64,000 nt of DNA from Mantis religiosa (GCA_030765055.1 CM060953.1:191121147-191185146); one strand, 5' to 3'; shown: positions 8,343 through 18,185, counted from the first letter of the stretch. Program-made: numbers and translations. Notes: generated from the letters alone by a model not told the origin.

Positions 8343-11054
8343 ATGGCGTTGAGAAGAACTCAGCGAACATTGAGAGCCGCGTTCTGGAACGCAAACGGAG
8401 TCCGGGAACAGAGACCGGGCATCTTGGAGTTTGTAAGTGACCACGGGATTGACCTCCTTATGGTATGCGAAACGCATCTGCATGCTGGTGTACAATTTAA
8501 CCTGCCAAGTTACGCCGTCCACCGAGCCGATAGAGTCGGCCGGCGGGGCGGCGGTACAGCTATATTCATCAAAAATCACATCACCCATTCTCCCATTACC
8601 ATCCCCCCGCTTCAACACTTGGAGGCGACCGCCATAAGGCTCTCCTTGGGCGGTTCAGACCTAGTGCTTGTGGCGGTGTATGACCCGCCCAACCATCCCT
8701 TCTATGAAGCGGATTACAGGGCACTCCTCAACCTAGACCACCGAGTGTGCATAGCCGGTGACTTCAATGCCAAACACCCAGGATGGAACAGCCGAACCCA
8801 GAATGATAGGGGAAGGAGCATCTACCGCTTCATCTGCGGAGACCCAACCCTTCATGCGCATGGCCCGCGGGGTCCAACGCACTTCCCGCCTCGTGGCAGG
8901 GCGTACGTCATAGATTTCGCAATCACCAAGAATATTCCATTTCATCTGGACCTCACGGCGGTGAATGTTCTGGATTCTGACCACAACCCAGTTGTGATCA
9001 ATTCAGACGTTACCGTCGCAGCTCTGGCAACGGCTGACTGGGTGGATGAAGTCGACTGGGATGCCGCCATTCTTCACATCCAAAACTCCGTGGAAGCCTG
9101 CCCTCGAATCGACTCTGTGGAGTCGCTCGAGGCGGCAGCCAGGGAGTTCTCCACATCCATCCTCAACGCGGTCCGTGCTCACACACACCGCATCCCAATA
9201 GACACGCCAAACCCCACAGATATCCCAGGACCCATCAAACAACTCATAAGGGCTAAAAACGCCGTAAGAAAGCTGTGGCAGAGATTTCGCCATCCCAGGA
9301 TAGGAGAAGTACACCAGAGGTTCAAATCCCTGGCAAGACGAATCCTAAGAGCACACCGCAAAGAGGCCTGGGAAAACATGTTAAGGCAAACCAATCTCCA
9401 GGAGAGAAAACCATGGCGAATAGTCCGTAGCCTGCGGAAAGACAAAACCGTACACCAGCACCCCCTACATAGCCCTAGATGTCGACTCGTCTACGAGTCG
9501 AAAGAAAAGTCAGAGGCGCTAGCAGATTATCTGGAGGCTCAATTCCAACCCAGGGTAGAGCCAATGGACGATGACCATGCTGACCTCGTGGAACAGGTGG
9601 TGGAGGACTTCCTAGAAGCTCCGCCCCCTGACCACGAGGAGTTCCACATTCCCATCGTTACCCCTAGAGAGTTAGCGACCACGCTTAACTCTCTAAGAAC
9701 CAACAAAGCACCTGGGCAGGACCGTGTGACAGCGGAAATGCTCAAGCACCTTCCACGAAGAGCCGTGATTCACTTAACCCGGATTTATAACGCGTGCCTA
9801 TACATGCGCCACTTTCCAGCTATCTGGAAGGAGGCGCGCGTGGTGTGCGTTTTAAAGCCGGGGAAAAATCCGGTTTTTCCTTCCAGTTACCGATCAATCA
9901 GCCTTCTCCCAGTTTTATCGAAGGTATTCGAAAAACTGCTCCTCTCCCGGCTCCTTCCTCATCTAGAGGAAAGGGGCCTAATCCCGGAACACCAGTTTGG
10001 CTTCCGTTCTGGCCACTCCACGACCGAGCAGCTACTGCGGGTTGCCGAGAAGGCCTCCCTGGGTTTCCAGGAAAGGTCTAAAACGGTAGCAGTGCTGCTC
10101 GACGTGGAGAAGGCATTCGCCACTACCTGGCATGAAGGACTCATTTACAAACTCCTGGAGCATAAAATTCCCCGTCCATACATTTCCTTGGTGGCCGGTT
10201 TCCTCGGAAACCGAAGCTTCCGAGTAAAGATGGAGGGGAAGCTGTCCACCGAGCGGCCCATTGGCGCTGGAGTACCGGAAGGCAGCGTGCTGTCGCCGGC
10301 GCTCTTCGCAGCTTACATGGCCGACATCCCAACTCATCACAACACCCAAAACTGTCAGTATGCGGACGATCTCATGATCTTCGCAGTCAATAGGAATACA
10401 CGGTACAGCTTCCGGCAAATCCAAACCCAGCTCCGGGCCATTGGCGAATGGAGCGCAAAATGGCGAATGGCAATTAACCCGGAGAAGAGCTCTGCTATTC
10501 TCCTGGCGAAAACCATAGCCAACCGGTTGCAGCAGAACTTCGTTTTACGGCGCCGTCGAATCCCTTGGGTGCAAACGGCGAAGTATCTCGGGGTGACGCT
10601 GGACCGCAAGTTAACTTACGTTCCGCACGTCAAGGGCAAGGTCCAGCTGGGGCACGTCGCACTCCGGAGCCTATACCCTATCTTCAGATCAACCATGCCG
10701 ATCCGTCTCAAACTCCAACTGTATCGGGCGATCATTCCGCCTATGATTCTGTACGGCTGTGAGATCTGGGGAACAGTGGCTAATACCACTTTCGTCGGAC
10801 TCCAGACGCTGCAGAACAAGGCACTACGCATCATCTACGATACAGGCTGGAGATTCCCGGCTCATATCCTACATGAGCACTCCCAGATCCCGTACATTGT
10901 CGATGTCATTCGCGAGAGGGCACGATCAATGTACGAGAAAATCCAAATTCACCCCAACCCTTTAGTGAACTCCCTGGGAAGGTATGACCCGAGAGATCAA
11001 AGGCGCTTGCCGTCCTTCAGACTGCCGAGAGACGTCCTGGGACCCCTTGGGTAA
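8343..11054 (+). CDS. LINE ORF2: AP endonuclease-reverse transcriptase
   Basis: A 903-aa protein that nicks the target and copies the element RNA. The endonuclease spans about residues 8-220 with all hallmark residues: WNANG (15-19), CETH (Glu43), GDFNAKH (Asp140/Asn142) and SDHNP (212-216). The RT spans about 440-790: KAPGQD, SYRSISLLPVLSK, LLDVEKAF (catalytic Asp587), PEGSVLSP and YADD (673-676). The C-terminal tail has YLGVTLDRKLTY, ILYGCEIWG and LQNKALRIIYDT; there is no RNase H domain, as in the Jockey clade. The usual AFD of motif A reads AFA at residue 593 (codon 10,119-10,121), a single-base difference that may weaken dNTP handling. The ATG directly follows the ORF1 stop in frame, so termination-reinitiation or readthrough is likely. 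The frame is otherwise intact. Confidence 0.93.
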   Translation: MALRRTQRTLRAAFWNANGVREQRPGILEFVSDHGIDLLMVCETHLHAGVQFNLPSYAVHRADRVGRRGGGTAIFIKNHITHSPITIPPLQHLEATAIRLSLGGSDLVLVAVYDPPNHPFYEADYRALLNLDHRVCIAGDFNAKHPGWNSRTQNDRGRSIYRFICGDPTLHAHGPRGPTHFPPRGRAYVIDFAITKNIPFHLDLTAVNVLDSDHNPVVINSDVTVAALATADWVDEVDWDAAILHIQNSVEACPRIDSVESLEAAAREFSTSILNAVRAHTHRIPIDTPNPTDIPGPIKQLIRAKNAVRKLWQRFRHPRIGEVHQRFKSLARRILRAHRKEAWENMLRQTNLQERKPWRIVRSLRKDKTVHQHPLHSPRCRLVYESKEKSEALADYLEAQFQPRVEPMDDDHADLVEQVVEDFLEAPPPDHEEFHIPIVTPRELATTLNSLRTNKAPGQDRVTAEMLKHLPRRAVIHLTRIYNACLYMRHFPAIWKEARVVCVLKPGKNPVFPSSYRSISLLPVLSKVFEKLLLSRLLPHLEERGLIPEHQFGFRSGHSTTEQLLRVAEKASLGFQERSKTVAVLLDVEKAFATTWHEGLIYKLLEHKIPRPYISLVAGFLGNRSFRVKMEGKLSTERPIGAGVPEGSVLSPALFAAYMADIPTHHNTQNCQYADDLMIFAVNRNTRYSFRQIQTQLRAIGEWSAKWRMAINPEKSSAILLAKTIANRLQQNFVLRRRRIPWVQTAKYLGVTLDRKLTYVPHVKGKVQLGHVALRSLYPIFRSTMPIRLKLQLYRAIIPPMILYGCEIWGTVANTTFVGLQTLQNKALRIIYDTGWRFPAHILHEHSQIPYIVDVIRERARSMYEKIQIHPNPLVNSLGRYDPRDQRRLPSFRLPRDVLGPLG

Positions 11055-11364
11055 CCCAAGAAAAACCCCATATGTCTCTGGGAACAACTTCTACGCCAAA
11101 GGACAAGCGCTACACAACCCGTATCCAAAACGGGGCAAAAAACTAATTCGTGTCTCCCAAAAAGGGAGAACGATTAAGTACAGCTGCGCACGACAAAGAG
11201 GGCCAACCCATTCCAAACCTCTCCAAAATTTCAAACAGTAAACAAATTCAAACACCCCAGCAGAACATGGATCTACTAGTTCATTTCGCAGGTTAAGCCG
11301 CAAAGCGGCTAGGTACTGCGGCATATGACACCCGGACGGGGAAAGCCCCGCCCGACTAGGACTA
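11055..11364 (+). other. LINE 3' UTR
   Basis: Non-coding tail between the ORF2 stop and the repeat tail. The distal part is shared with the truncated copy at 4,233-4,650, ending in the stem-loop and TAGGTACTG box. No AATAAA is seen near the end, in keeping with a non-poly(A) 3' terminus. Confidence 0.75.
11296..11310 (+). other. 3' UTR stem-loop of the full LINE
   Basis: AGCCGC-AAA-GCGGCT, perfect 6-bp stem with a 3-nt loop, followed by AGGTACTGCGGC. It covaries with the copy at 4,576-4,590. Confidence 0.7.
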
Positions 11365-11390
11365 CCTCTGGACCTCTGGACCTCTGGACC
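11365..11390 (+). repeat. LINE 3' tail: (CCTCTGGA)x3
   Basis: Three perfect 8-bp repeats plus CC end the element directly before the right target duplication. A simple-repeat tail in place of poly(A) is known for some LINE clades, for example I factors. The related LINE at 38,440-38,477 ends in ACTTGG repeats. Confidence 0.8.
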
Positions 11391-11403
11391 TCAATGTCAT
11401 TCA
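11391..11403 (+). repeat. Right target-site duplication of the LINE
   Basis: TCAATGTCATTCA, identical to 6,126-6,138. The sequence beyond it (GTTTATTAACGAGTCTGAAT) continues the background unit as at 30,110, so the empty site can be inferred. Confidence 0.85.
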
Positions 11404-11879
11404 GGTTTTTACAATAATGAGACCTCACGTGAGATACTTGTGTTTATTAACGAGTCTGAATATTGAATTCATATGATAAGCTGATTGCTATGACACTCCT
11501 TCGTAGTTTCCTTCTCTTTGAAACTTTGTTAAACCATCAAAGAATTTAATGTTGTGTGAAATAGGATATTCCCGTTATTATACATTATCTATCGATTAAT
11601 AAGTCTGCAATCTATCATTAGGTATTGTTATTATAGCTAAAAGCTAATTAAATTGTGCAATGCCAGATAAAATCATGAGAACGTTCACTCCAGATCTTCA
11701 CATGAGCTTCTCTAATCTTGTACAAAGTATGCCTATTTCTACTTCAAGTCGATCCTGATAATTATCTGTTTATTAATTTATTAATGAAATTTAAAATATT
11801 GTATTGGGATATTATTCTCATTGCTAAGAATTCTAAAATATATATTGACTTCTCATTTACGAAGACTATACTTATTGCA
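11404..11879. repeat. Background repeat sequence between the LINE and Harbinger copy 2
   Basis: AT-rich, non-coding. It matches 30,105-30,560 over several hundred bases (AAGTATGCC, GAGCTTCTCTAATCTTGTAC). Confidence 0.65.
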
Positions 11880-12216
11880 TGTGTTATCTAAGGAAATACT
11901 GTAACATGAACATCTTTGGTTTCTCACTTAGTAAGATGACTAATATTGCAGATGTGGCTCTAGACCTCATTTCATCAGGATGTCTATGGAAGAGAGTGAA
12001 ATAGGAAGGATTATGTCAGATTTCCATAATATACGTAATTTCCCAGGAGCTTTAGTTGCTATAGACTGCACACATATCCCAGTTATATCACCTGGTGGGA
12101 ATAATGACGAGATTTACAGAATCCGCCATTGTTGGTTTTCATTAAATGTTCAAGCTATCTGTGACTCAAAACTTTGTTTCCAGAATGTTGTTGCTAGGTG
12201 GCCAGGTTCAGCATAT
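11880..12216 (+). pseudogene. PIF/Harbinger transposase relic, copy 2, 5' part
   Basis: Over 90% similar by eye to 362-710. It carries AIDCTHIPVISPGG, WFSLNVQAICDSKLCF and ARWPGSA, then is cut by the LTR element at 12,217. The last four bases, ATAT (12,213-12,216), are the target duplication. The gene resumes at 17,853. The upstream segment (CTGTAACATGAACATCTTTG) is shared with copy 1, so the duplication included flanking DNA. Confidence 0.85.
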
Positions 12217-12664
12217 TGTGACTTTGAGGGTTCGTGAAATGAAAAGTCCAATTTCACCACTCAAAAATGTTCTTTATTTCCACCGACTTACAGTTAAACA
12301 CTTGCCAATTACATAAAATTACGTAATGCACACAATTACGATTCACCAGTTCGTCCGTTACAATTGCACTCGTAATTACGTACGGTCTTCTCACTAGCAC
12401 TGCGTCCTTACACCAAGAACTGACTGACTCACTGTCTCTCTGAAACCCTTTTTATAGGAATGTCACTGTTTTTCTAGAAGTCTCTGGTTTCCAAAGGAAG
12501 GTTCCAGATGGCCGTGGAAGAGAGGGAAGAGGCCGGCAGCGCAAGCGACACTTCTTCCAACCTTCCCTCTCAGTTAGTGACAGAGACTGATGAGTGGGCG
12601 TGCCCCAGCTGTCTCGGGGTCCTTCCAGCGGCCGCCGGTCATCCCTTTCCCTAATTGGGTGACA
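12217..12664 (-). repeat. 3' LTR of the gypsy element (448 bp)
   Basis: Starts TGTGACTTT and ends GGGTGACA on the plus strand. On the element strand it keeps TATAAAAAGG (12,447-12,456) and AATAAA (rc of TTTATT near 12,272). Confidence 0.93.
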
Positions 12665-12678
12665 CTGCTCCCTCCTCA
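12665..12678 (-). other. Polypurine tract
   Basis: On the element strand TGAGGAGGGAGCAG lies immediately before the 3' LTR. It begins with the integrase stop codon (TGA), so the ORF end and the plus-strand primer overlap. Confidence 0.75.
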
Positions 12679-13840
12679 AAACTGGTCGTCCCGAACAGCA
12701 CCATTGTAGCGGGCTAGACGATCCAGGTGTACCACCAACATCTTTCCTCGGGGAACCTTCTGGATGCGGTAGACCACGTCGTTGATCCTCTTCACAACCC
12801 GGTACGGTCCTTGCCATGGCTGCTGGAGCTTCGGGCAGCGTCCCTTGGTCCGGGTAGGACGGTACAACCATACCAGGTCACCTTGCTGGAACCCTTGGCT
12901 GTTGGCTTGCCTGTCATACCTGGTCTTCATGCGGTCGCTCGCCTTCTGGATGTTCTGGCGAGCCATCTCGTGCATGTCGTGGAGATGGTCCACCAAGTTC
13001 TCCACGTACTCGGTCGCTGGCTGTTTCGCTTCCGGAGGGCTTCCAAAAGCCAGGTCACAAGGGAGGCGTAACTCTCGGCCGAACATTAAGCTGGCTGGCG
13101 TCAACCCTGTTGTGTCGAGTGTAGACGAGCGATAGGCCAGCAAGAACCTTGACGTCCCAATCTCGCTGATGGCTGGCAACGACTTTCCTCAGGTATTCCT
13201 CTAAGGTCTTGATGTACCTTTCGACCATGCCATCCGATTGGGGATGTAGAGGCGTAGTGCGAGTCTTGTTCACCCCAAGCCTTTGTAGTGCCTCCTTCAT
13301 TAGGTTGGACTCAAAGTTGGTTCCCTGGTCACTGTGTAGCTCTAACGGCACCCCAAATCGACAGAACACTTGCTCCACGAGGCAGTCTGTGATTGTCTTT
13401 GCCTCTTGGTTTGGGATGGCATACACCTCCGGCCACTTGGAGAAATAGTCCACGACCACCATCAGGTACTTGTTGCCTCGGTCGGAAACTGGGAACGGTC
13501 CAGCAATGTCAACGGCGATCCGTTCGAATGGCGCTCCGACGTTGTACTGCTGCATGCGACCCCGGCTCCTAGTCTGGGGGCCACGACTCGCCGCGCACAC
13601 GTGACACTGATGGCACCATCTCTCAGCATCTGCTCGAAGTCTCAGCCAGTAGTAGCGCTGCCGTAGTTTGTCAATCGTTCGGTTCGCTCCCAGGTGTCCT
13701 CCCGAAGTACCGGCGTGCACTTCCTCCAGGACTTCCGGGATCTTACTCCGGGGAAGTACCAACTGCTCTCTCTGCGTCTTCCCATCGGGTGATTCCCATA
13801 CCCGGAACAGCACGCCCTCTCTGGTCTTCAACGGGTCCCA
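12676..13840 (-). pseudogene. Gypsy integrase, broken by an upstream stop and one frameshift
   Basis: Integrase joins the element cDNA to the host chromosome. From 13,831 the frame shows the HHCC zinc finger (His39, His46, Cys76, Cys79) and a complete D,D,E core: VDIAGPF (Asp108), HSDQGTNF (Asp168) and MVERY (Glu204). Near 13,150 the frame shifts; the C-terminal part continues in the overlapping frame 13,179-12,676 (FLLAYRSS, FGRELRLP, then the GPY-type domain GPYRVVKRINDVVYRI). An in-frame TAA at 13,841-13,843 separates it from the RNase H part. The apparent start at 13,831 is a TTG, not a genuine start codon. In an intact element this would be one continuous pol frame. Confidence 0.9.
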
Positions 13841-16800
13841 TTAGGCCCAGTACGACTTGTAGGTGGCGCTCCTCGGTGCGATGTCCTCCCAGGTTGGTCT
13901 CATCCCTGGCTCCACTTCCCTCAAGAGTGGTCCCAAGTCTGCGTCCGCCAGCTGCTCCCTCCTCAGGCCTGCGCTATCCCAGCCTTCAGCAGGCACTGCC
14001 ACAACTACTCGGACTGCTGCGGCACGCTCCTTCTCTTCCACTCTTGTGCACTGGCCGCACTCTTCTGGACAGATTCTTCGGGACATGGCGTCTGCGTTAC
14101 CATGGCTCTTCCCTCTACGATGTTCCGAGGTGAAGTCGTACTCCTGCAGCCTCTGGACCCAACGTGCTGTCTGGCCTTCCAGGTTCTTAAAGGTCAATAG
14201 CCAGGTTAGGGCGGAATGGTCAGTCCTCAGGTGGAATGGCTGACCGTACAGGTACTTGTGGAAGTGCTCCAATGTCTTTACTACGGCCAGTAACTCCCTT
14301 CGGGTGACGCAGTAGTTCTTCTCTGCCTTGGATAGCGTCTTGCTGTAATAAACTATCACCCGCTCATGGCCGTCCTGGATCTGCGACAGGACACCTCCAA
14401 TGCAATGGTCGCTGGCGTCGGTGTCCACAATGAAGGCGCCACCCGGTTGTGGGAAACCCAAAATTGGAGCACTGCACAGGGTCTCCTTTAGGTGCTGGAA
14501 AGCGTTTTCGGCGTCCTCTGTCCACACATAAGGCCGGTGTTCCTCCGTCAGGCGGGTGAGGGGTTTTGCGATGTTGGAGAACCCCTTTATGAAGCGGCGG
14601 TAATAACTGCACAGCCCCAGGAAACTGCGCAACTCTTTCCTATCCTTTGGGCGAGGCCAATCTCTCACAGCCTGTGTCTTCTCCGGGTCTGTGGCCACTC
14701 CGGTTGCCGAGAATATGTGGCCCAAGTAGTTAACTTCCTTGCGGAAGAGCTGGCACTTCTTCGCGTTCAGCTTCAAGTTGGTCGCTTGCAGTCTCTGTAG
14801 CACCTTACTCAGGTTCTCGAGGTGATCTTCAAAAGTCTTCCCGACGATGATGATGTCGTCCAGGTATAGCAGGCAGGCATCGTAAGTCAGCCCTCTCATC
14901 ACTGACTCCATAAGGCGCTGGAAGGTAGCTGGTGCGTTGCAGAGGCCAAAGGGCATAACCGTGAACTGCCAGAGCCCTTGGCCCGACGAGAATGCAGTCT
15001 TCTCCTTGTCTCTCGGGTCTAGAGCTACCTGCCAGTAGCCCGACTTCAGGTCCAGGGTCGAGAACCACTGTGCACCAGCTAGCGTGTCCAGGGTGTCGTC
15101 AATCCGGGGTAAGGGAAAACAGTCCTTCCGGGTGACGGCGTTCAACTTTCTGTAGTCTACGCAGAAGCGCAGCTCGCCGTTCTTCTTTGTCACCAAGACT
15201 ACAGGGGAACACCAAGGGCTGTCAGACTCTTCAATCACTCCCCTGGATCTCATGTCCTCCAGCATGTCTCGTACCGCCCCTTGCTTCGCCAGCGGAACGC
15301 GTCTATGTGGTTGCCGAATAGGCCGGGCGTCCCCGGTGTCAATGCGGTGAAGCACTTTGTCCGTGCGGCCGTAGTCACAATCACCTTGGCTGAAGACGCG
15401 CTGATACCGCCTTAGCAGATGTCGAAACTTCTCCAGCTGTTCTGTGGTCAGGTGGTCGGCCGCCCTCTCCACCAAGCCTTCTAGCCGGGGCCCCAGGTGT
15501 TGCTTCGGCGCCGGCTCCTGTGTCTCGTCGATAGCTGTTACGCTCACCACGGGCTCGCACATTCCCAACTCCGTCCCGGCCTGGACGTCGTGATCGGCGT
15601 CCGTAGGATTTAGCAGTCTCACGGGCACCTCCTCTCGGCACGGCAGCAATGCCCTGGCTACACACAGTCCGTTTACAGGCGTCTTCTGGTCCAGCATCAT
15701 GTTCCTGGTTCTCTGGCCCTCCAGTCGCGCCGTCACCACCACCTCGCTCCTCACGGGGACAACCACGTCTTCGTCCAAGACGACCCTGCAAATTCCAAGG
15801 CGCTCTTCGGGTTGACGGAGTATAACCTCTTCTCCGTTAAGCCGCAGAACCTTCTTGCCGACGTCGACCGTCGCCTCGTGGCTCCTGAGGGCATCCAGTC
15901 CCAGAATCACCTCCTCAGCCACCTTCGCGACGAACACCCAGAGACGCACGGCACTCCGTCCCAAGTTCAGCTCCAGCAGGGCCTCCCTCTCCACAGGCAA
16001 GGTGTCGCCCGATGCCGTGACAAGCTGGTATGGCCGGCTTGGCTTCCTTGTCGGCAAACCCTTCGCCAGGTCAGGTCTGATGATGGTCACGGCCGCCCCG
16101 GTGTCCACCAGCACGCGGCACGGCTTTCCTCTTATCCAACCGTCCGCGATGAGGCTGTCAACCATACGTCGGCTGACGGCGCGCAGTGTCACTCGAGGGG
16201 ATGGTGATGATGGCGCCGACGTGCCCCTCTCCACGACGGCCCTTACTCGTTTTTCCGGCTGCTCTTCCTGGTGTGGGCAGTCTCTCTGCAGGTGTCCGGG
16301 CTGTCCACACCCCCAACACAGGCCACTAGGTGTTCGCCGGCGTCCCTCAGCTGGTCTTCTGTGTCCGGCGTAGCGGACACTCCTCGTTCTCGACGTCGGG
16401 ATGGATGTTATTTTGGCCGCCTCCATCCTTAATGCCGCTGTCAGCGCCTCGTGGATGGTTTTATATTCCCCGAGCATTAGGCGCTGACGAATCTCTGTGT
16501 CCCGTACCCCGTCGACAAAATTGTAGGCGGCTTCCCGGGATACGAACTCCAGTGGCAGGTCAACCAAGGCCTTGCTAGCCAGCTGCTCGATCGCAATGGC
16601 GATCTCCTGCAGCGTTTCCCCCGGCTGCTGTGACCTTGCCTTTAGCTGGCTGCGGTATGCTGCGGCTAAGCGGTGGTTCCCGAAGCGATCCTCCAGGGCT
16701 TCCCAGATGTCCCTGGGCGCCGCCGTCGTCTGCACCGCGTTTAGGACTTCCGCGGCTCTTCCCTGGAGGCTGGCTATTAACTGTGTGGCCTCCTCCTCCA

Positions 16801-17371
16801 GTGACCATTCGTTGTACCTGGCCACTGTGTCGAACTGGCGGCGGAAGACCTCAAACGTTGACGAGCCGTCATACTTGGGAGGTTTGACGCGCGCAGATGT
16901 TGTGTCGCGTCCCGGCGAGTCGGCCTTCAAATCCTTCAGCTTCCTGCCGACGACGTCCTCCACCATGGCGTTCAGGGACTTCACACTGCCGTCGGCTTTC
17001 CCTTCCAGGTCGTTAACGCGGCTCGCTAGGTCCTCGACACGCTCGTACACTTGGCCCATCCGCTTGCCCAGCTCCGTCACGTCATCCCTCATGCCGGCCA
17101 ACTGTTCTTCAAATTTGGCGGCGAGAGCCTCGTTCGCCACCTTCATTTCCGTGGTCAGTTCGGCCATCTTTGAGGTCATTGTCGTGGCCAAGTTGCTGTT
17201 AGCCGTTTCCGTCTTCGCTGTTAATTCGCCTTCATTTCTTCCATCTTCCCGGTGATGTTGTCGTTTGCCGCTTCTGTTTTTGCAGCGAGGTTTTCATTTG
17301 CCGTCTTCATTTCTGTCAGTTCCGCCTTCATTTCCATCATCTTCTCCAAAATTTTCTCCAATGCCGCGTCC
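13841..17371 (-). pseudogene. Gypsy gag-protease-RT-RNase H polyprotein, with 5' frameshift
   Basis: One 1,116-codon frame (17,191-13,841) carries gag and pol together. Gag: coiled-coil N-terminus, capsid-like region with PPKYDGSSTFEVFRRQF (105-120), and CWGCGQPGHLQRDC knuckle (292-305). Protease: LVDTGAAV (361-368) and ILGLDAL (429-435). RT: VDYRKLN (678-684), STLDLKSGYWQ (711-721) and YLDD (776-779). RNase H: VDTDAS (922-927), Glu966 and Asp991. The first 50 or so codons lie in another frame (17,371-17,221), where an apparent one-base deletion creates a premature stop. The first methionine of that segment (MDAALEKIL) is at about 17,371. The stop at 13,841 lies between RNase H and integrase. 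Confidence 0.92.
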
Positions 17372-17401
17372 ATGGTTGTAATGTTCGGTGATGTTATCTT
17401 C

Positions 17402-17418
17402 CCGCTTCCTGACACCAG
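17402..17418 (-). other. Primer-binding site
   Basis: On the element strand TGGTGTCAGGAAGCGGG begins one base after the 5' LTR. It starts with TGG, complementary to the CCA end of a tRNA. The sequence resembles the 3' end of tRNA-Leu as used by several metazoan elements, but the exact tRNA is an inference. Confidence 0.65.
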
Positions 17419-17848
17419 TGTGACTTTGTGGGTTCGTGATATGAAAAGTCCAATTTCACCACTCAAAAATGTTCTTTATTTCCACCGACTTACAGTTAAA
17501 CACTTGCCAATTACATAAAATTACGTAATGCACACAATTACGATTCACCAGTTCGTCCGTTACAATTGCACTCGTAATTACGTACGGTCTTCTCACTAGC
17601 ACTGCGTCCTTACACCAAGAACTGACTGACTCACTGTATAGGAATGTCACTGTTTTTCTAGAAGTCTCTGGTTTCCAAAGGAAGGTTCCAGATGGCCGTG
17701 GAAGAGAGGGAAGGGGCCGGCAGCGCAAGCGACACTTCTTCCAACCTTCCCCCTCAGTTAGTGACAGAGACTGATGAGTGGGCGTGCCCCAGCTGTCTCG
17801 GGGTCCTTCCAGCCGTCGCCGGTCATTCCTTTCCCTAATTGGGTGACA
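17419..17848 (-). repeat. 5' LTR of the gypsy element (430 bp)
   Basis: Same ends as the 3' LTR. It lacks 18 bp present at about 12,437-12,455 of the other LTR. The deletion joint leaves CACTGTATAGGAATG, removing most of the TATAAAAAGG box from the LTR that would drive transcription. Confidence 0.93.
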
Positions 17849-17852
17849 ATAT

Positions 17853-18185
17853 GATTGCAATATTTTTAGAAATTCTAGAATTCATGGACAGTTTGAAGCT
17901 GAAGAATTTCCCCGAGGTGTGCTCCTAAGAGACAGTACTTATCGCTGTTGTCATTACTTACACCTACATTACAGAACGAGCATATAACAGGGCTCACAGA
18001 CAAACAAGATCAGTTATTGAAAGGTCTTTTGGTGTTGTCAGGTTTAAGAATGAAATTAGCTGCGAAATTACTTCAAGTTCCTCTCATAATAGTACCAACA
18101 TTTGTATTACATCTTCTTCTTTGATTGAACTTCCATTTTTGTTTATATTTTCCAACTCACAGTATTGTAATCAGACGAAAATGAA
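17853..18185 (+). pseudogene. PIF/Harbinger transposase relic, copy 2, 3' part
   Basis: Resumes exactly where 12,216 stops, after the right ATAT duplication. DCNIFRNSRIHGQFEAEEFPR continues the DDE domain; RAYNRAHRQTRSVIERSFG follows after the frameshift shared with copy 1. It extends further than copy 1, to a C-terminal LLQVPLIIVPTFVLHLL segment. Confidence 0.85.

Larger units (their letters stand above)
6139..11390 (+). mobile_element. Near-complete Jockey-clade non-LTR retrotransposon (LINE)
   Basis: About 5.25 kb flanked by an exact 13-bp duplication. Layout: ~520-bp GC-rich 5' UTR, ORF1 with three CCHC knuckles, ORF2 with an apurinic endonuclease and reverse transcriptase but no RNase H, a ~335-bp 3' UTR with a hairpin, and a tail of three CCTCTGGA repeats instead of poly(A). 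Both ORFs are open along their full length, which suggests a recent insertion. A conserved residue in RT motif A is altered (see ORF2). ORF order, knuckle type and lack of RNase H fit the Jockey clade; placement in a named family would need alignment. Confidence 0.9.
12217..17848 (-). mobile_element. Ty3/gypsy LTR retrotransposon, complete structure, broken ORFs
   Basis: A 5,632-bp element in minus orientation. It is bounded by TGT...ACA LTRs and a 4-bp ATAT duplication (12,213-12,216 and 17,849-17,852), and inserted in Harbinger copy 2. In its own direction: 5' LTR, primer-binding site, gag, protease, RT, RNase H, integrase, polypurine tract, 3' LTR. No envelope frame is present. The LTRs differ by 7 substitutions and one 18-bp deletion over ~430 bp (about 1.6%), indicating a fairly young insertion. 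The coding region carries two frameshifts and one in-frame stop, so the copy is not autonomous. The pol order (integrase after RNase H) and the YLDD RT place it in Ty3/gypsy; the lineage within that group is not resolved. Confidence 0.95.

Noticed and set aside
13841..13843. In-frame TAA in gypsy pol as a programmed readthrough site
   Set aside because: Two frameshifts elsewhere show the copy is decaying, and Ty3/gypsy elements do not normally place a stop between RNase H and integrase. A mutation is simpler.
15855..17255. Plus-strand open frames across the gypsy gag region
   Set aside because: Antisense to a clear gag-pol frame; no independent motifs.
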